From positions 1,984,001-2,048,000 of the forward strand of contig NZ_CP113068.1 in NCBI RefSeq assembly GCF_026625885.1: a stretch of DNA of 64,000 nucleotides. Reading direction: 5' to 3'. Positions 25,198 through 34,400 of the stretch are shown here, piece after piece. Positions within the stretch are counted from its first letter, which is position 1. Every line of letters begins with the position of its first letter. The notes beneath the pieces were generated by a model that saw nothing but the letters and a program-made list of their open reading frames with translations, was not told the origin of the DNA and did not search any database. Made by a program: the position numbers and the translations under genes. Source of the DNA: Roseateles sp. SL47 (GTDB taxonomy: Bacteria > Pseudomonadota > Gammaproteobacteria > Burkholderiales > Burkholderiaceae_C).

Positions 25198-28100
25198 ATG
25201 TCTGATTCCGACATCCGCATTCGCGGCGCCCGCCAGCACAACCTGAAGAACCTTGACCTGGACCTCCGGACGGGGGAACTGACGGTGGTGACCGGGCCCA
25301 GTGGTTCGGGCAAATCCAGCCTGGTGTTCGATACCTTGTATGCCGAAGGGCAGCGGCGTTATGTGGAGACGTTCTCCGCCTATGCACGGCAGTTCCTGGA
25401 CCGGATGGACCGTCCGGCGGTGGACAAGGTGGAAGGCGTGCCGCCGGCCATTGCCATCGACCAGACCAACCCGGTGCGGACCAGCCGGTCGACCGTGGGG
25501 ACGATGACGGAGCTGAACGACCACCTCAAGCTCCTGTTTGCGCGCGGCGCCGAACTGTTCGACCGCGACACCGCGCTGCCGGTGCGCCACGACACGCCGC
25601 AGACGATTTATGCCGACCTGCTGGACCGCACCCGGGACCACGACCCCCGCCTGGTGCTGACCTTCCCGGTGGAGCTGCCGGAATCGGTGAGCCCGGAAGA
25701 GGTGCAGCAATGGCTGTCGGCCTCCGGCTTCACGCGGGTGCAGGCGGAGCGCGTGAAAGACGGACGCAAGGTGCTGGATGTGGTCGCGGACCGTTTCCGC
25801 GTCCAGGGCGTGGAGCAGGCGCGGGCGCTGGAAGCCATCGAGCTGGGCCTGAAGCGGGGCAGCGGCCGCCTGTCGGTGTATGTGCTGCCAGCGGGAGAGG
25901 GCGCCGAGCCGGTGTTGTGGCGTTATTCCACCGGCCTGCACTGCCCGGAGAGCGACATCCGTTATGCGGACCCGCAACCGGCGCTGTTCTCCTTCAATTC
26001 CGCCATGGGCGCCTGCGACAGCTGCCGTGGCTTTGGCCGCGTGATCGGCGTGGACCTGGGCCTGGTGATTCCAGACGAGCGCAAGACCCTGCGCGGTGGT
26101 GCCATCAAGCCGATGCAGACACCGGCCTGGAAGGAATGCCAGGACGATCTGCTGAAGTACGCCGGTGAAGCGGGCATTCCGCGTGACACCGCCTGGAATC
26201 AGATGACCCAGGCCCAGCGGGACTGGGTGATCGAAGGCAGCCCGAACTGGAACGGCAACTGGAACAAGCAGTGGTACGGGGTGCGCCGCTTCTTCGACTA
26301 TTTGGAGAGCAAGGCCTACAAGATGCACATCCGTGTGCTGCTGAGCAAATATCGCAGCTACACGGAATGCCCCACCTGCCGAGGTGCGCGTCTCAAGACC
26401 GAAGCCATGCTCTGGCGCATCGGCTCCAAGACCCTGGCCGATGCGGCCCTGTCGCCGGAGACCGAAGGAGGCACCACCTACCATCGCTTCATGCCAGAGG
26501 GCGTGCGCTGGACGCAGGAGCAACTGCAGCAATTGCCCGGCCTGTCGGTGCATGACCTGATGCTGCTGCCCATCCACCGGCTGCGCCATTTCATGGACCA
26601 TCTGCAGCTGCCCGGCACGCTGCTGGACGAGGCCCTGAAGCTGCTGATGGATGAAATCCGCAACCGCCTGAAATACCTGGTGGATGTCGGCATCGGTTAC
26701 CTGACCCTGGACCGCCAGAGCCGCACGCTCTCCGGCGGAGAGGTGCAGCGGATCAACCTCACCACGGCCCTGGGCACCTCGCTGGTCAATACGCTGTTTG
26801 TGCTGGACGAGCCCAGCATCGGCCTGCATCCGCGCGACATGAGCCGCATCGTCGAAGCCATGGGCCGACTGCGGGACGCGGGCAACACGCTGGTGGTGGT
26901 GGAACACGACCCGGCGGTGATGCTGGCCGCCGACCGGCTGATCGACATGGGCCCGGGCCCCGGCCAGCAGGGCGGGCAGATCGTCTTCGACGGGACGCCC
27001 GAGGAAATCCGCTCGGCCGACACCTTGACCGGTGCCTACCTGGGCGCTCGCAAGCAGGTGGGCATGGGCCTGAAGCGGGTGGTGGACGAGCACACACCCC
27101 GTCTGATTCTGGAAGGCGCACGCGAGCACAACCTCCGCAACGTGGATGTCGACTTCCCGCTGCAGCGCATGGTGACGGTGACCGGCGTCTCCGGCTCCGG
27201 CAAGAGCACGCTGATGCAGGACGTGCTGTATCCGGCCCTGGCGCGCTGGTTCGGCCAGGCCACCGAAACGCCGGGCGCGCATGACCGGCTGCTGGGCGCC
27301 GACTGGCTGGCCGATGCGGTGTTTGTGGATCAGTCGCCCATCGGCAAGACGGCGCGGTCCAACCCCGCCAGCTATGTGGGGGTGTTCGACGAAATCCGCA
27401 AGCGCTTTGCCGATGCGCCGCTGTCCAAGGAGCGCAGCTACGGCGCCGGCATGTTCAGCTTCAATGCGGGTGATGGCCGTTGTCCGACCTGCGGCGGCTC
27501 GGGCTTCGAGCATGTGGAGATGCAGTTCCTGTCGGACGTCTACCTCCGCTGCCCGGATTGCGATGGCAAGCGCTTCCGCGCTGAAATCCTGGAAGTGAAG
27601 CTGGAGCGTGCCGGGCGTCAACTCAGCGTGTCCGATGTGCTGGACCTGACCGTGGCCGAAGCGCTGGCGGTCTTTAAGGACGACCGCGAAGTCGTCAACA
27701 AACTGCAGCCGCTGTCGGATGTGGGCCTGGACTATCTGACCCTGGGGCAGCCCGTCCCGACGCTCTCCGGCGGCGAGGCGCAACGGCTCAAGCTGGCCGG
27801 GTTCCTGGCCGAAGCAGCATCCCGTCCGCGTCAGGCCACCGCCACCAAGGGCACGCTGTTCCTGTTCGACGAGCCGACCACCGGCCTGCACTTCGACGAC
27901 ATTGCCAAGCTCATGCGGGCCATGCGCAAGCTGCTGCAGGCCGGGCATTCGCTGATCCTGATCGAGCACAACCTCGACGTCATCCGGGCCTCCGACTGGG
28001 TCATCGACCTGGGACCGGAAGGCGGTGAAGGCGGCGGGCATGTGGTGGCCGTGGGGACCCCGGAGCATCTCAAGGACCATCCCACCTCCCACACCGCCAA

Positions 28101-30867
28101 GGCGCTGCGCGAATACGCGCTGGACATGGACCGTGCGCCGGTGGCGGTGGCCGAGGAAGGCCGGCCGCTGCAGTCGTTGGTCCGCCAGCGTCGCAAGGCA
28201 GATGAAGCGATCCGCATCGTCAATGCGCGAGAACACAACCTGAAGTCGGTGGACGTGAGCATCCCGCGCGGACGCTTCAATGTCATTACCGGTGTGTCCG
28301 GATCGGGCAAGAGCACGCTGGCCTTCGACATCCTCTTTAATGAAGGTCAGCGCCGCTATCTTGAATCGCTCAATGCTTATGCCCGTTCCATCGTGCAACC
28401 GGCGGGTCGGCCGGAAGTGGATGCGGTGTGGGGTATTCCGCCGACGGTGGCGATTGAACAGCGACTCTCCCGTGGCGGACGCAAGAGCACGGTGGCCACG
28501 ACCACCGAGGTCTGGCACTTCCTGCGCCTGCTCTACGTGAAGCTGGGCGTGCAGCATTGCGCCAAGGACGGCACGCCGGTGCGGCCGCAAAGCGTGGAGG
28601 CCATCGCTGCGCAGTTGATGCGTGAATACAAAGGCCGCCATGTGGGCCTGCTGGCGCCGCTGGTGGTCAACCGCAAGGGCATCTATACCGATCTGGCCAA
28701 GTGGGCCAAGGGCCGGGGCCATACCCACCTGCGGGTGGATGGTGAATTCCTGCCGACCAGCCCCTGGCCGCGCCTGGACCGCTTCAAGGAACACACCATC
28801 GAGTTGCCGGTCGGTGACATGGTGGTGAGCCCGGAGTCGGAGGCCGAATTGCGTGAAATGCTCGCCAAGGCGCTGGATCAGGGCAAGGGTGTGGTGCACC
28901 TGCTGGCGCCGCTGGACGGTCTGCACGACGCCATCCGCAATGCCCGCCCCACCGCCGGCATCGGCGAACTGCGTGTGTTCAGCACCAAGCGGGCCTGCCC
29001 GCTGTGTGGCACCAGCTATCCGGAACTGGACCCGCGCCTGTTCAGCTACAACTCCAAACATGGCTGGTGCACCACCTGCGTCGGCACGGGCCTGGCGCTG
29101 ACGCGGGAGCAGCGCAAGGCGCTGGACGACACCCAGCAGGACAAGGACAACCGGGGCCGTGAGCAGAGCTTCCCTGCTGAGGAGGCCGAAGTGGAGGGTC
29201 TGAGCGACCAGCCGTGCCCGGACTGCTGCGGTTCGCGGCTGAATCCGGTGGCCCGTGCGGTGACCTTTGAGGATGAGACGATTGCCACGGTGGCCGGCTG
29301 GAGCGTCCACGAGGCCCGGCAATGGGTCTCCAGCCTGGCCTTGACCGGGCGCGATGCGGAGATTGCCCGTGATGTGGTGTCCGAAATCCAGGGCCGGCTG
29401 GAGTTTCTGGAAGAGGTCGGCCTGGGTTATCTGACATTGGACCGCGCCGCACCGACCCTGTCGGGCGGCGAAGCGCAGCGCATTCGTCTGGCCGCTCAGC
29501 TGGGCAGCAACCTGCAGGGGGTCTGTTATGTGCTGGATGAACCGACCATCGGCCTGCATCCACGGGACAACCAGATCCTGCTGAAGGCGCTGTCCACCCT
29601 GGGCGACAAGGGCAACACGCTGGTGGTGGTGGAGCACGACGAAGACACCATCCGTCGGGCTGACCACATCATCGACATCGGCCCCGGCGCCGGCAAGCGC
29701 GGCGGCCAGGTGGTGGCGCAAGGCACGGCGGCGGATCTGGCCAGGAACCCCGACTCCCTGACGGGCCGCTTCCTGTCCCACCCCCTGCTGCACCCGTTGC
29801 AACCGCGGCGCGAGGTGGATCTGTCGCAGAAGGATCAACCGCGCCTGAAGGTGCTGGACGCCTCGCTGCACAACCTGCGCTCGGTGACGGTGGAGGTGCC
29901 GCTGCATCGGCTGGTGGCGATTACCGGGGTGTCCGGCTCCGGCAAGAGCACGCTGGCGCGGGATGTGCTGCTGGCCAACATGGCGGCGGCGGTGCCGCTG
30001 CGCAAGGCGCCGTCGCGCTGGCAGGGCTGCGCCGGCATCGAGGGCCATCAGCAGGTGGATCGTGTGCTGGAAGTGGACCAGACACCCATTGGCAAGACCC
30101 CGCGCAGTTGCCCGGCCACCTATGTGGGCTTTTGGGACGCCATCCGTCGCCTGTTTGCGGAAACGCTGGAGGCGAAGGCGCGTGGTTATGGCCCGGGCCG
30201 GTTCAGCTTCAACACCGGCGAAGGTCGTTGCCCGGCCTGCGAAGGGCAGGGCATGCGCACGATTGCCATGAGCTTCCTGCCGGACGTGAAGGTGCTCTGC
30301 GATCAATGCCACGGCCAGCGCTTCAATCCTGAAACCCTGGCGGTGAGCTGGCGTGGCAAGAGCATCGGCGAAGTGCTGCAGATGGAAGTTGATGAGGCGG
30401 TGGAGTTCTTTGCCGCCATGACCAACATCTCCCACCCGCTCAAGCTGCTGCAGGACGTGGGGCTGGGGTATCTCACGCTGGGGCAGCCGAGCCCGACCCT
30501 CTCCGGGGGCGAGGCACAGCGGATCAAGCTGGTGTCCGAGCTGGTGAAGGTGCGGGATGACGTCACGCGGCGCGGGCAAAAGGCGCCTCACACCCTGTAC
30601 GTGCTGGACGAACCCACGGTGGGCCTGCACATGGCCGATGTGGAGAAGCTGATCCGCGTGCTGCACCGGTTGGTGAACGGGGGCCACAGCGTGGTGGTGA
30701 TCGAGCACGATCTGGACGTGATTGCGGAAGCCGACTGGGTGCTGGACCTGGGCCCTGAAGGTGGATCCGCCGGGGGGCAGGTCGTGGCGCAGGGCCAGCC
30801 GGAGACGCTGGTGGCGCAGGGCACACACACCGGGAAGGCCCTGGCGCCGGTGCTGGCTCGTTCATGA
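25198..30867 (+). CDS. uvrA: Tandem-duplicated (double-length) UvrA excinuclease subunit
   Basis: The ATG at 25198 (MSDSDIRIRGARQHN) gives 1889 residues, twice a normal UvrA of about 940. Each half is a complete UvrA with two ABC ATPase modules. Four Walker A motifs are visible (one GPSGSGKSS, three GVSGSGKST) and four LSGGE signature motifs (LSGGEVQRINL, LSGGEAQRLKLAG, LSGGEAQRIRLAAQ, LSGGEAQRIKLVSE). Zinc-finger CxxC pairs occur in both halves, such as CPTCGGSGFE with CPDCDGKRF and CPACEGQGMR with CDQCHGQRF. UvrA recognises bulky DNA damage and loads UvrB. A fused dimer could form the functional dimer within one chain. No LexA box was found upstream. Confidence 0.95.
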   Translation: MSDSDIRIRGARQHNLKNLDLDLRTGELTVVTGPSGSGKSSLVFDTLYAEGQRRYVETFSAYARQFLDRMDRPAVDKVEGVPPAIAIDQTNPVRTSRSTVGTMTELNDHLKLLFARGAELFDRDTALPVRHDTPQTIYADLLDRTRDHDPRLVLTFPVELPESVSPEEVQQWLSASGFTRVQAERVKDGRKVLDVVADRFRVQGVEQARALEAIELGLKRGSGRLSVYVLPAGEGAEPVLWRYSTGLHCPESDIRYADPQPALFSFNSAMGACDSCRGFGRVIGVDLGLVIPDERKTLRGGAIKPMQTPAWKECQDDLLKYAGEAGIPRDTAWNQMTQAQRDWVIEGSPNWNGNWNKQWYGVRRFFDYLESKAYKMHIRVLLSKYRSYTECPTCRGARLKTEAMLWRIGSKTLADAALSPETEGGTTYHRFMPEGVRWTQEQLQQLPGLSVHDLMLLPIHRLRHFMDHLQLPGTLLDEALKLLMDEIRNRLKYLVDVGIGYLTLDRQSRTLSGGEVQRINLTTALGTSLVNTLFVLDEPSIGLHPRDMSRIVEAMGRLRDAGNTLVVVEHDPAVMLAADRLIDMGPGPGQQGGQIVFDGTPEEIRSADTLTGAYLGARKQVGMGLKRVVDEHTPRLILEGAREHNLRNVDVDFPLQRMVTVTGVSGSGKSTLMQDVLYPALARWFGQATETPGAHDRLLGADWLADAVFVDQSPIGKTARSNPASYVGVFDEIRKRFADAPLSKERSYGAGMFSFNAGDGRCPTCGGSGFEHVEMQFLSDVYLRCPDCDGKRFRAEILEVKLERAGRQLSVSDVLDLTVAEALAVFKDDREVVNKLQPLSDVGLDYLTLGQPVPTLSGGEAQRLKLAGFLAEAASRPRQATATKGTLFLFDEPTTGLHFDDIAKLMRAMRKLLQAGHSLILIEHNLDVIRASDWVIDLGPEGGEGGGHVVAVGTPEHLKDHPTSHTAKALREYALDMDRAPVAVAEEGRPLQSLVRQRRKADEAIRIVNAREHNLKSVDVSIPRGRFNVITGVSGSGKSTLAFDILFNEGQRRYLESLNAYARSIVQPAGRPEVDAVWGIPPTVAIEQRLSRGGRKSTVATTTEVWHFLRLLYVKLGVQHCAKDGTPVRPQSVEAIAAQLMREYKGRHVGLLAPLVVNRKGIYTDLAKWAKGRGHTHLRVDGEFLPTSPWPRLDRFKEHTIELPVGDMVVSPESEAELREMLAKALDQGKGVVHLLAPLDGLHDAIRNARPTAGIGELRVFSTKRACPLCGTSYPELDPRLFSYNSKHGWCTTCVGTGLALTREQRKALDDTQQDKDNRGREQSFPAEEAEVEGLSDQPCPDCCGSRLNPVARAVTFEDETIATVAGWSVHEARQWVSSLALTGRDAEIARDVVSEIQGRLEFLEEVGLGYLTLDRAAPTLSGGEAQRIRLAAQLGSNLQGVCYVLDEPTIGLHPRDNQILLKALSTLGDKGNTLVVVEHDEDTIRRADHIIDIGPGAGKRGGQVVAQGTAADLARNPDSLTGRFLSHPLLHPLQPRREVDLSQKDQPRLKVLDASLHNLRSVTVEVPLHRLVAITGVSGSGKSTLARDVLLANMAAAVPLRKAPSRWQGCAGIEGHQQVDRVLEVDQTPIGKTPRSCPATYVGFWDAIRRLFAETLEAKARGYGPGRFSFNTGEGRCPACEGQGMRTIAMSFLPDVKVLCDQCHGQRFNPETLAVSWRGKSIGEVLQMEVDEAVEFFAAMTNISHPLKLLQDVGLGYLTLGQPSPTLSGGEAQRIKLVSELVKVRDDVTRRGQKAPHTLYVLDEPTVGLHMADVEKLIRVLHRLVNGGHSVVVIEHDLDVIAEADWVLDLGPEGGSAGGQVVAQGQPETLVAQGTHTGKALAPVLARS

Positions 30868-30955
30868 TGGGCTGACGCCCGCCGGGCCGGATGGCCGGAG
30901 GGCGAGGGCGACCGGGACCGGTTGTCCTCCTGCCCCCAACGCGATGCGGACTCAT

Positions 30956-30994
30956 CGCCTCCCTCGGTCAGGACGAAGGGAGGCGTATTTTTTT
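30956..30994 (+). terminator. Intrinsic terminator after uvrA
   Basis: CGCCTCCCT (30956-30964) pairs perfectly with AGGGAGGCG (30977-30985), with a 12-base loop, and is followed within three bases by seven T residues (30988-30994). It insulates uvrA from the riboswitch-controlled gene downstream. Confidence 0.9.
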
Positions 30995-31155
30995 GGCATG
31001 GCCAACGTTCTGGGAAGAACCTTTTTTACCTTGATGCGGGTCAGCGCCTGGTGTCCGGGCGCTCGCTGGATGTCAGAAGACCCGCTTGGATGTCTCCCGA
31101 AAATCGCGGTGATCAATGGCCTCCATGTGCCATATCGGGGGCGATCAGCCTTCCC

Positions 31156-31182
31156 TAAAGTTTTCACGCATGTCGTCCGGAG
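31156..31182 (+). promoter_or_regulatory. Candidate promoter upstream of the riboswitch
   Basis: TAAAGTTT (31156-31163) equals the -35 element of flagellar sigma-28 (FliA) promoters. The -10 position at the proper 11-bp spacing reads GTCCGGAG, a poor match to GCCGATAA. A start site about 35 bases after the -35 element would fall just before the riboswitch, which supports a promoter here of some type. The sigma factor is uncertain. Confidence 0.3.
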
Positions 31183-31203
31183 GTGCAAACCAGACGGTCG
31201 ACC

Positions 31204-31331
31204 CAGGGCAAAACCGGCGTGAGCCGGTGACGCAAAGCTTCCGGTCTCCGAATTCACCTGTGCCAGGTGGCATGCGCCGTGCAAGACAGCGGCGCTGAGA
31301 GATAGCGGGGTTGCCCATCGCTGGTCGATGG
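31204..31331 (+). ncRNA. c-di-GMP-I (GEMM-I) riboswitch
   Basis: The sequence contains the conserved GEMM-I elements in order: CAGGGCAAAACC (31204-31215), a P2 stem CCGGC/GCCGG closed by a GUGA (GNRA) tetraloop, GACGCAAAGC (31229-31238), CCGGTCT, an enlarged P3 arm with two extra hairpins, then GATAGCGGGGTTGCC (31301-31315). These match the Vibrio cholerae Vc2 aptamer closely. The 3' strand of P1 overlaps a second hairpin, CCATCG/CGATGG (31315-31331), which could be the switching element. There is no T-run, so control is more likely translational or Rho-linked. The next gene, cdiA, starts 80 bp further on. Confidence 0.9.
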
Positions 31332-31410
31332 AGCGCCTGATCGCGGCTGAATCAGCGGCCGATGAGGCTTTGCGCGTCCTGGATGGAATCCACCAACCAG
31401 CGCGTGAGCC

Positions 31411-34400
31411 ATGAACCGACTTCAATTCCGGATTGTTTTCAACCTGCGGCGCGGCCAGTTCATGGCAGCGGCGGAGACGGTGCGCAGCCAGAGCAAGGCC
31501 ACGGGCCAGAGTGACGGCCCGGCGCGAAGAGCATTCAAAGGTAGCGAGCCAAAGGCGCCTGCCGGCTGCGGGCCGCCCGCGTTGATTCCCGTGGCCGCAG
31601 CGGTGGCCATCGGTGCGGTGGTGGCCCTGTTGGCGTCGTCGCCGGCCCATGCGGGCTGGCAGGACTGGGCGCAACAGCGGGCCGTACACCCAGCACAACA
31701 TCGACCTGAAGCGCCAGCCGCTGCGCAGCCCCTTTTGCAGATCAAGGCGGATGCTTCAGCGCCCAGGCAGCAGCAGCCGACGGTGTTGACGGCGCCTAAC
31801 GGCATCCCCTTGGTCAATATTCAGACCCCCAGCAGTGCGGGTGTCTCGCGCAATACCTACAGCCAGTTCGATGTCAGCGGGCAGGGCGTGATCCTCAACA
31901 ACGCCCGCACGGAGACCTCCACCCAATTGGGCGGCTGGGTGGCGGGCAACCCCTGGATGGCCAAAGGCGAAGCGCGGGTCATCCTCAATGAGGTCCACAG
32001 CGGCGCGCCGAGCCATCTCCAGGGCTTTGTCGAGGTGGCGGGGCGGCGGGCCGAGGTGATCGTGGCCAACCCGGCGGGAATCCAGGTGGACGGCGGCGGG
32101 TTCATCAACGCCAGCGGTGCCACCTTGACCACCGGTGTCCCTCGCTGGGACGCCGCCGGACAGGTGAGCGGCTTTGCCGTGCAGGGCGGTTCGATCCGCA
32201 TCGACGGTGCAGGGTTGGATGCCCGCCAGACCGACTACACCGCGCTGCTGGCACGCGCGGTCGAGCTCAATGCAGGGCTCTGGGCGCAGGAGGCAAGGAT
32301 TCAGACCGGCACACAGCTGATGTCAGCGGCGTCGGCCGGTGCCGGATCGGGCGGTGGCGATGCGCTGGCACCCGCCGGAGAGCGGCCGCGTTATGCACTG
32401 GACAGCTCATCGCTCGGCGGCATCTATGCGCAGCGAATCACCTTGGTCGGGACCGAAGCCGGGTTGGGCGTTCGGCAGGCCGGGCAGATGGTGGCCGGGC
32501 AACTGACCCTGCAAGCGGATGGGTGGTTGGAGAACAGCGGCACCGTGTATGCCCAAGGCGCAGGGGTCGATGCGGCCAATGCTGCCAATGCGGCCAATGT
32601 GTCCGATGCTTCTCCGTCCTTGTGGGTGGGGTCCGGCCAAGGGGTGCGCAATGCGGGGTGGCTGGCCGCCCAAGGCTCGGCGCTGCTGAGTGCCCCGCGA
32701 TTGGAGGGCTCTGCGAGCAGTGTCACTGCAGCCGGCGTGTCGTCGGATGGACAGCTCGGCAAGGGGCCGGCGACGTTAACGCTGTCCGCCACGGAGTCGA
32801 TGCAGCAAGCGGGGCTGCTGGTGGCACCGTCGCGGTTGGACCTTCAGGCGCCGCAGACGCACCTCAACGGCGCTCAAGCCCAGGCTGAATCCGTGCAGAT
32901 CAGCGGCTCGGATCTCTCTGCACGCGGCGCAAGCCTGGTGGCCGGGGAGCAGATCGGCTTGTCAGCGCGGGCAACGCTCGACTTGAGCCAGGCCCAGTTG
33001 CAGGTGGGCTCGCTGCAAGGGACGGATGACGGGGCCAGACGTGATGCCACTGGTGCCGTTGGTGCCGTTGGTGCCGCTGGTACCGGCAAAGGCCATGCCA
33101 CGCTGAGCGGCCAGGTCGTGACCCTGGATGGCGCCATCCTGTCCGCCGCAGGCGGGTTGCAACTGCAGGCCAACGGAAGGCTCTCGGCCAGCCGCGCGGT
33201 GATGTCCGCCGACACGCTGGATGTTTCCGCTGGAGAGGCGGACCTGCATGGCGCAGAACTCTTGCAGTTGGGAACCACAACACAGCGTCTGCTGGTCGAT
33301 GGCGCGTTGAACGTCGATGCTGCCCGCATCGCCACTCGTGCAGAGAACTTCAGCGTCGCCGGTGACACCTTGAGCGGTCGCGGTGCACGTGTCGAGCATG
33401 CCGGTAGCGGCACCTTGTCCTTGGCTGGACAGGCGCTGCACCTTGAAAGCGCGCTGGTGCAGACGGGCGGAGCCTTTCAGATGCGCAGCCATCAGGCCTT
33501 CCTGGATCACGCCAGTGTGCAGGCGCAGTCCCTCGACTGGCAGACCGGGCTGCTTTCACATCGAAGCGCCGTCACTCAACTGGCGGGCCTCACTGCCTCG
33601 CAGATCGTGGCGGACGGGGCCGTGGACAACCAGGGCGGCCGCATCGAAGCCAACGGCGCGTTGATGCTGCAGGCAGACAGCATCAGCAACCGTGGTGGGC
33701 GTGTGGCCACCCTTGGTGACTTGAGGCTGGACGCGGATCGTGTGGTCAATCGGCAGGGGCAGTTGCTCAGCCGTGGCCATCTGCTCCTGGGAGGGACGGG
33801 CACCCGGGGCGCGTCCAGCACCTTGGACAACACCGGGGGACAGGTGGCGGCGGAGGATGTCTCCGTGCACATCGCCGATGCACTCAATGAAGGGGGCCTG
33901 CTGTCGGCCCGCCGTGAGGCCGTCCTGGCGGTGGGGACCTGGCACAACGCCGATGGGCGAGTGGACGCTGGGGCGCTGCATCTGCAAGCGTCACGCCTGG
34001 AGGGCGCAGGCAGCCTCTATGCGCGGGGCAACGCCGCCTTGACTGCGGGCGTGATTCACACGGCCGGTGTGCTGGCCGCGGCCGGTGAGTTGACTGTGCA
34101 GGCCGGCGTGTTGACCAACTCCGGCTTGGTGGCGGCGGGGCTGCGAGAGGACGGATCCCAGCATGACGCCGGGCACCTGTCCATCGGCACTGGGGAACTG
34201 AACAACAGCGGCGCTGTTCAAAGCGGCGGTCTGTTGAATGTCGCCGTTGATCGGCAGTTCATTCACAGCGGGGTTCTGTACGCCGGAGGCTCCGCCGAGG
34301 TGCATGCCGGGCAACTGGTCAACGCGGGTTCCATCGCGGCGCAAGGTGATCTCCAGGTGATGGTGGATCAGGTCAGCGGCGGCGGTGCGTTGGCGGCTGG

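Noticed and set aside
25156..30828. A 1890-codon open frame on the minus strand opposite uvrA
   Set aside because: It mirrors the GC-rich codon pattern of uvrA, is rich in His/Gln/Arg, and has no domain. Four intact ATPase modules on the plus strand decide the case.
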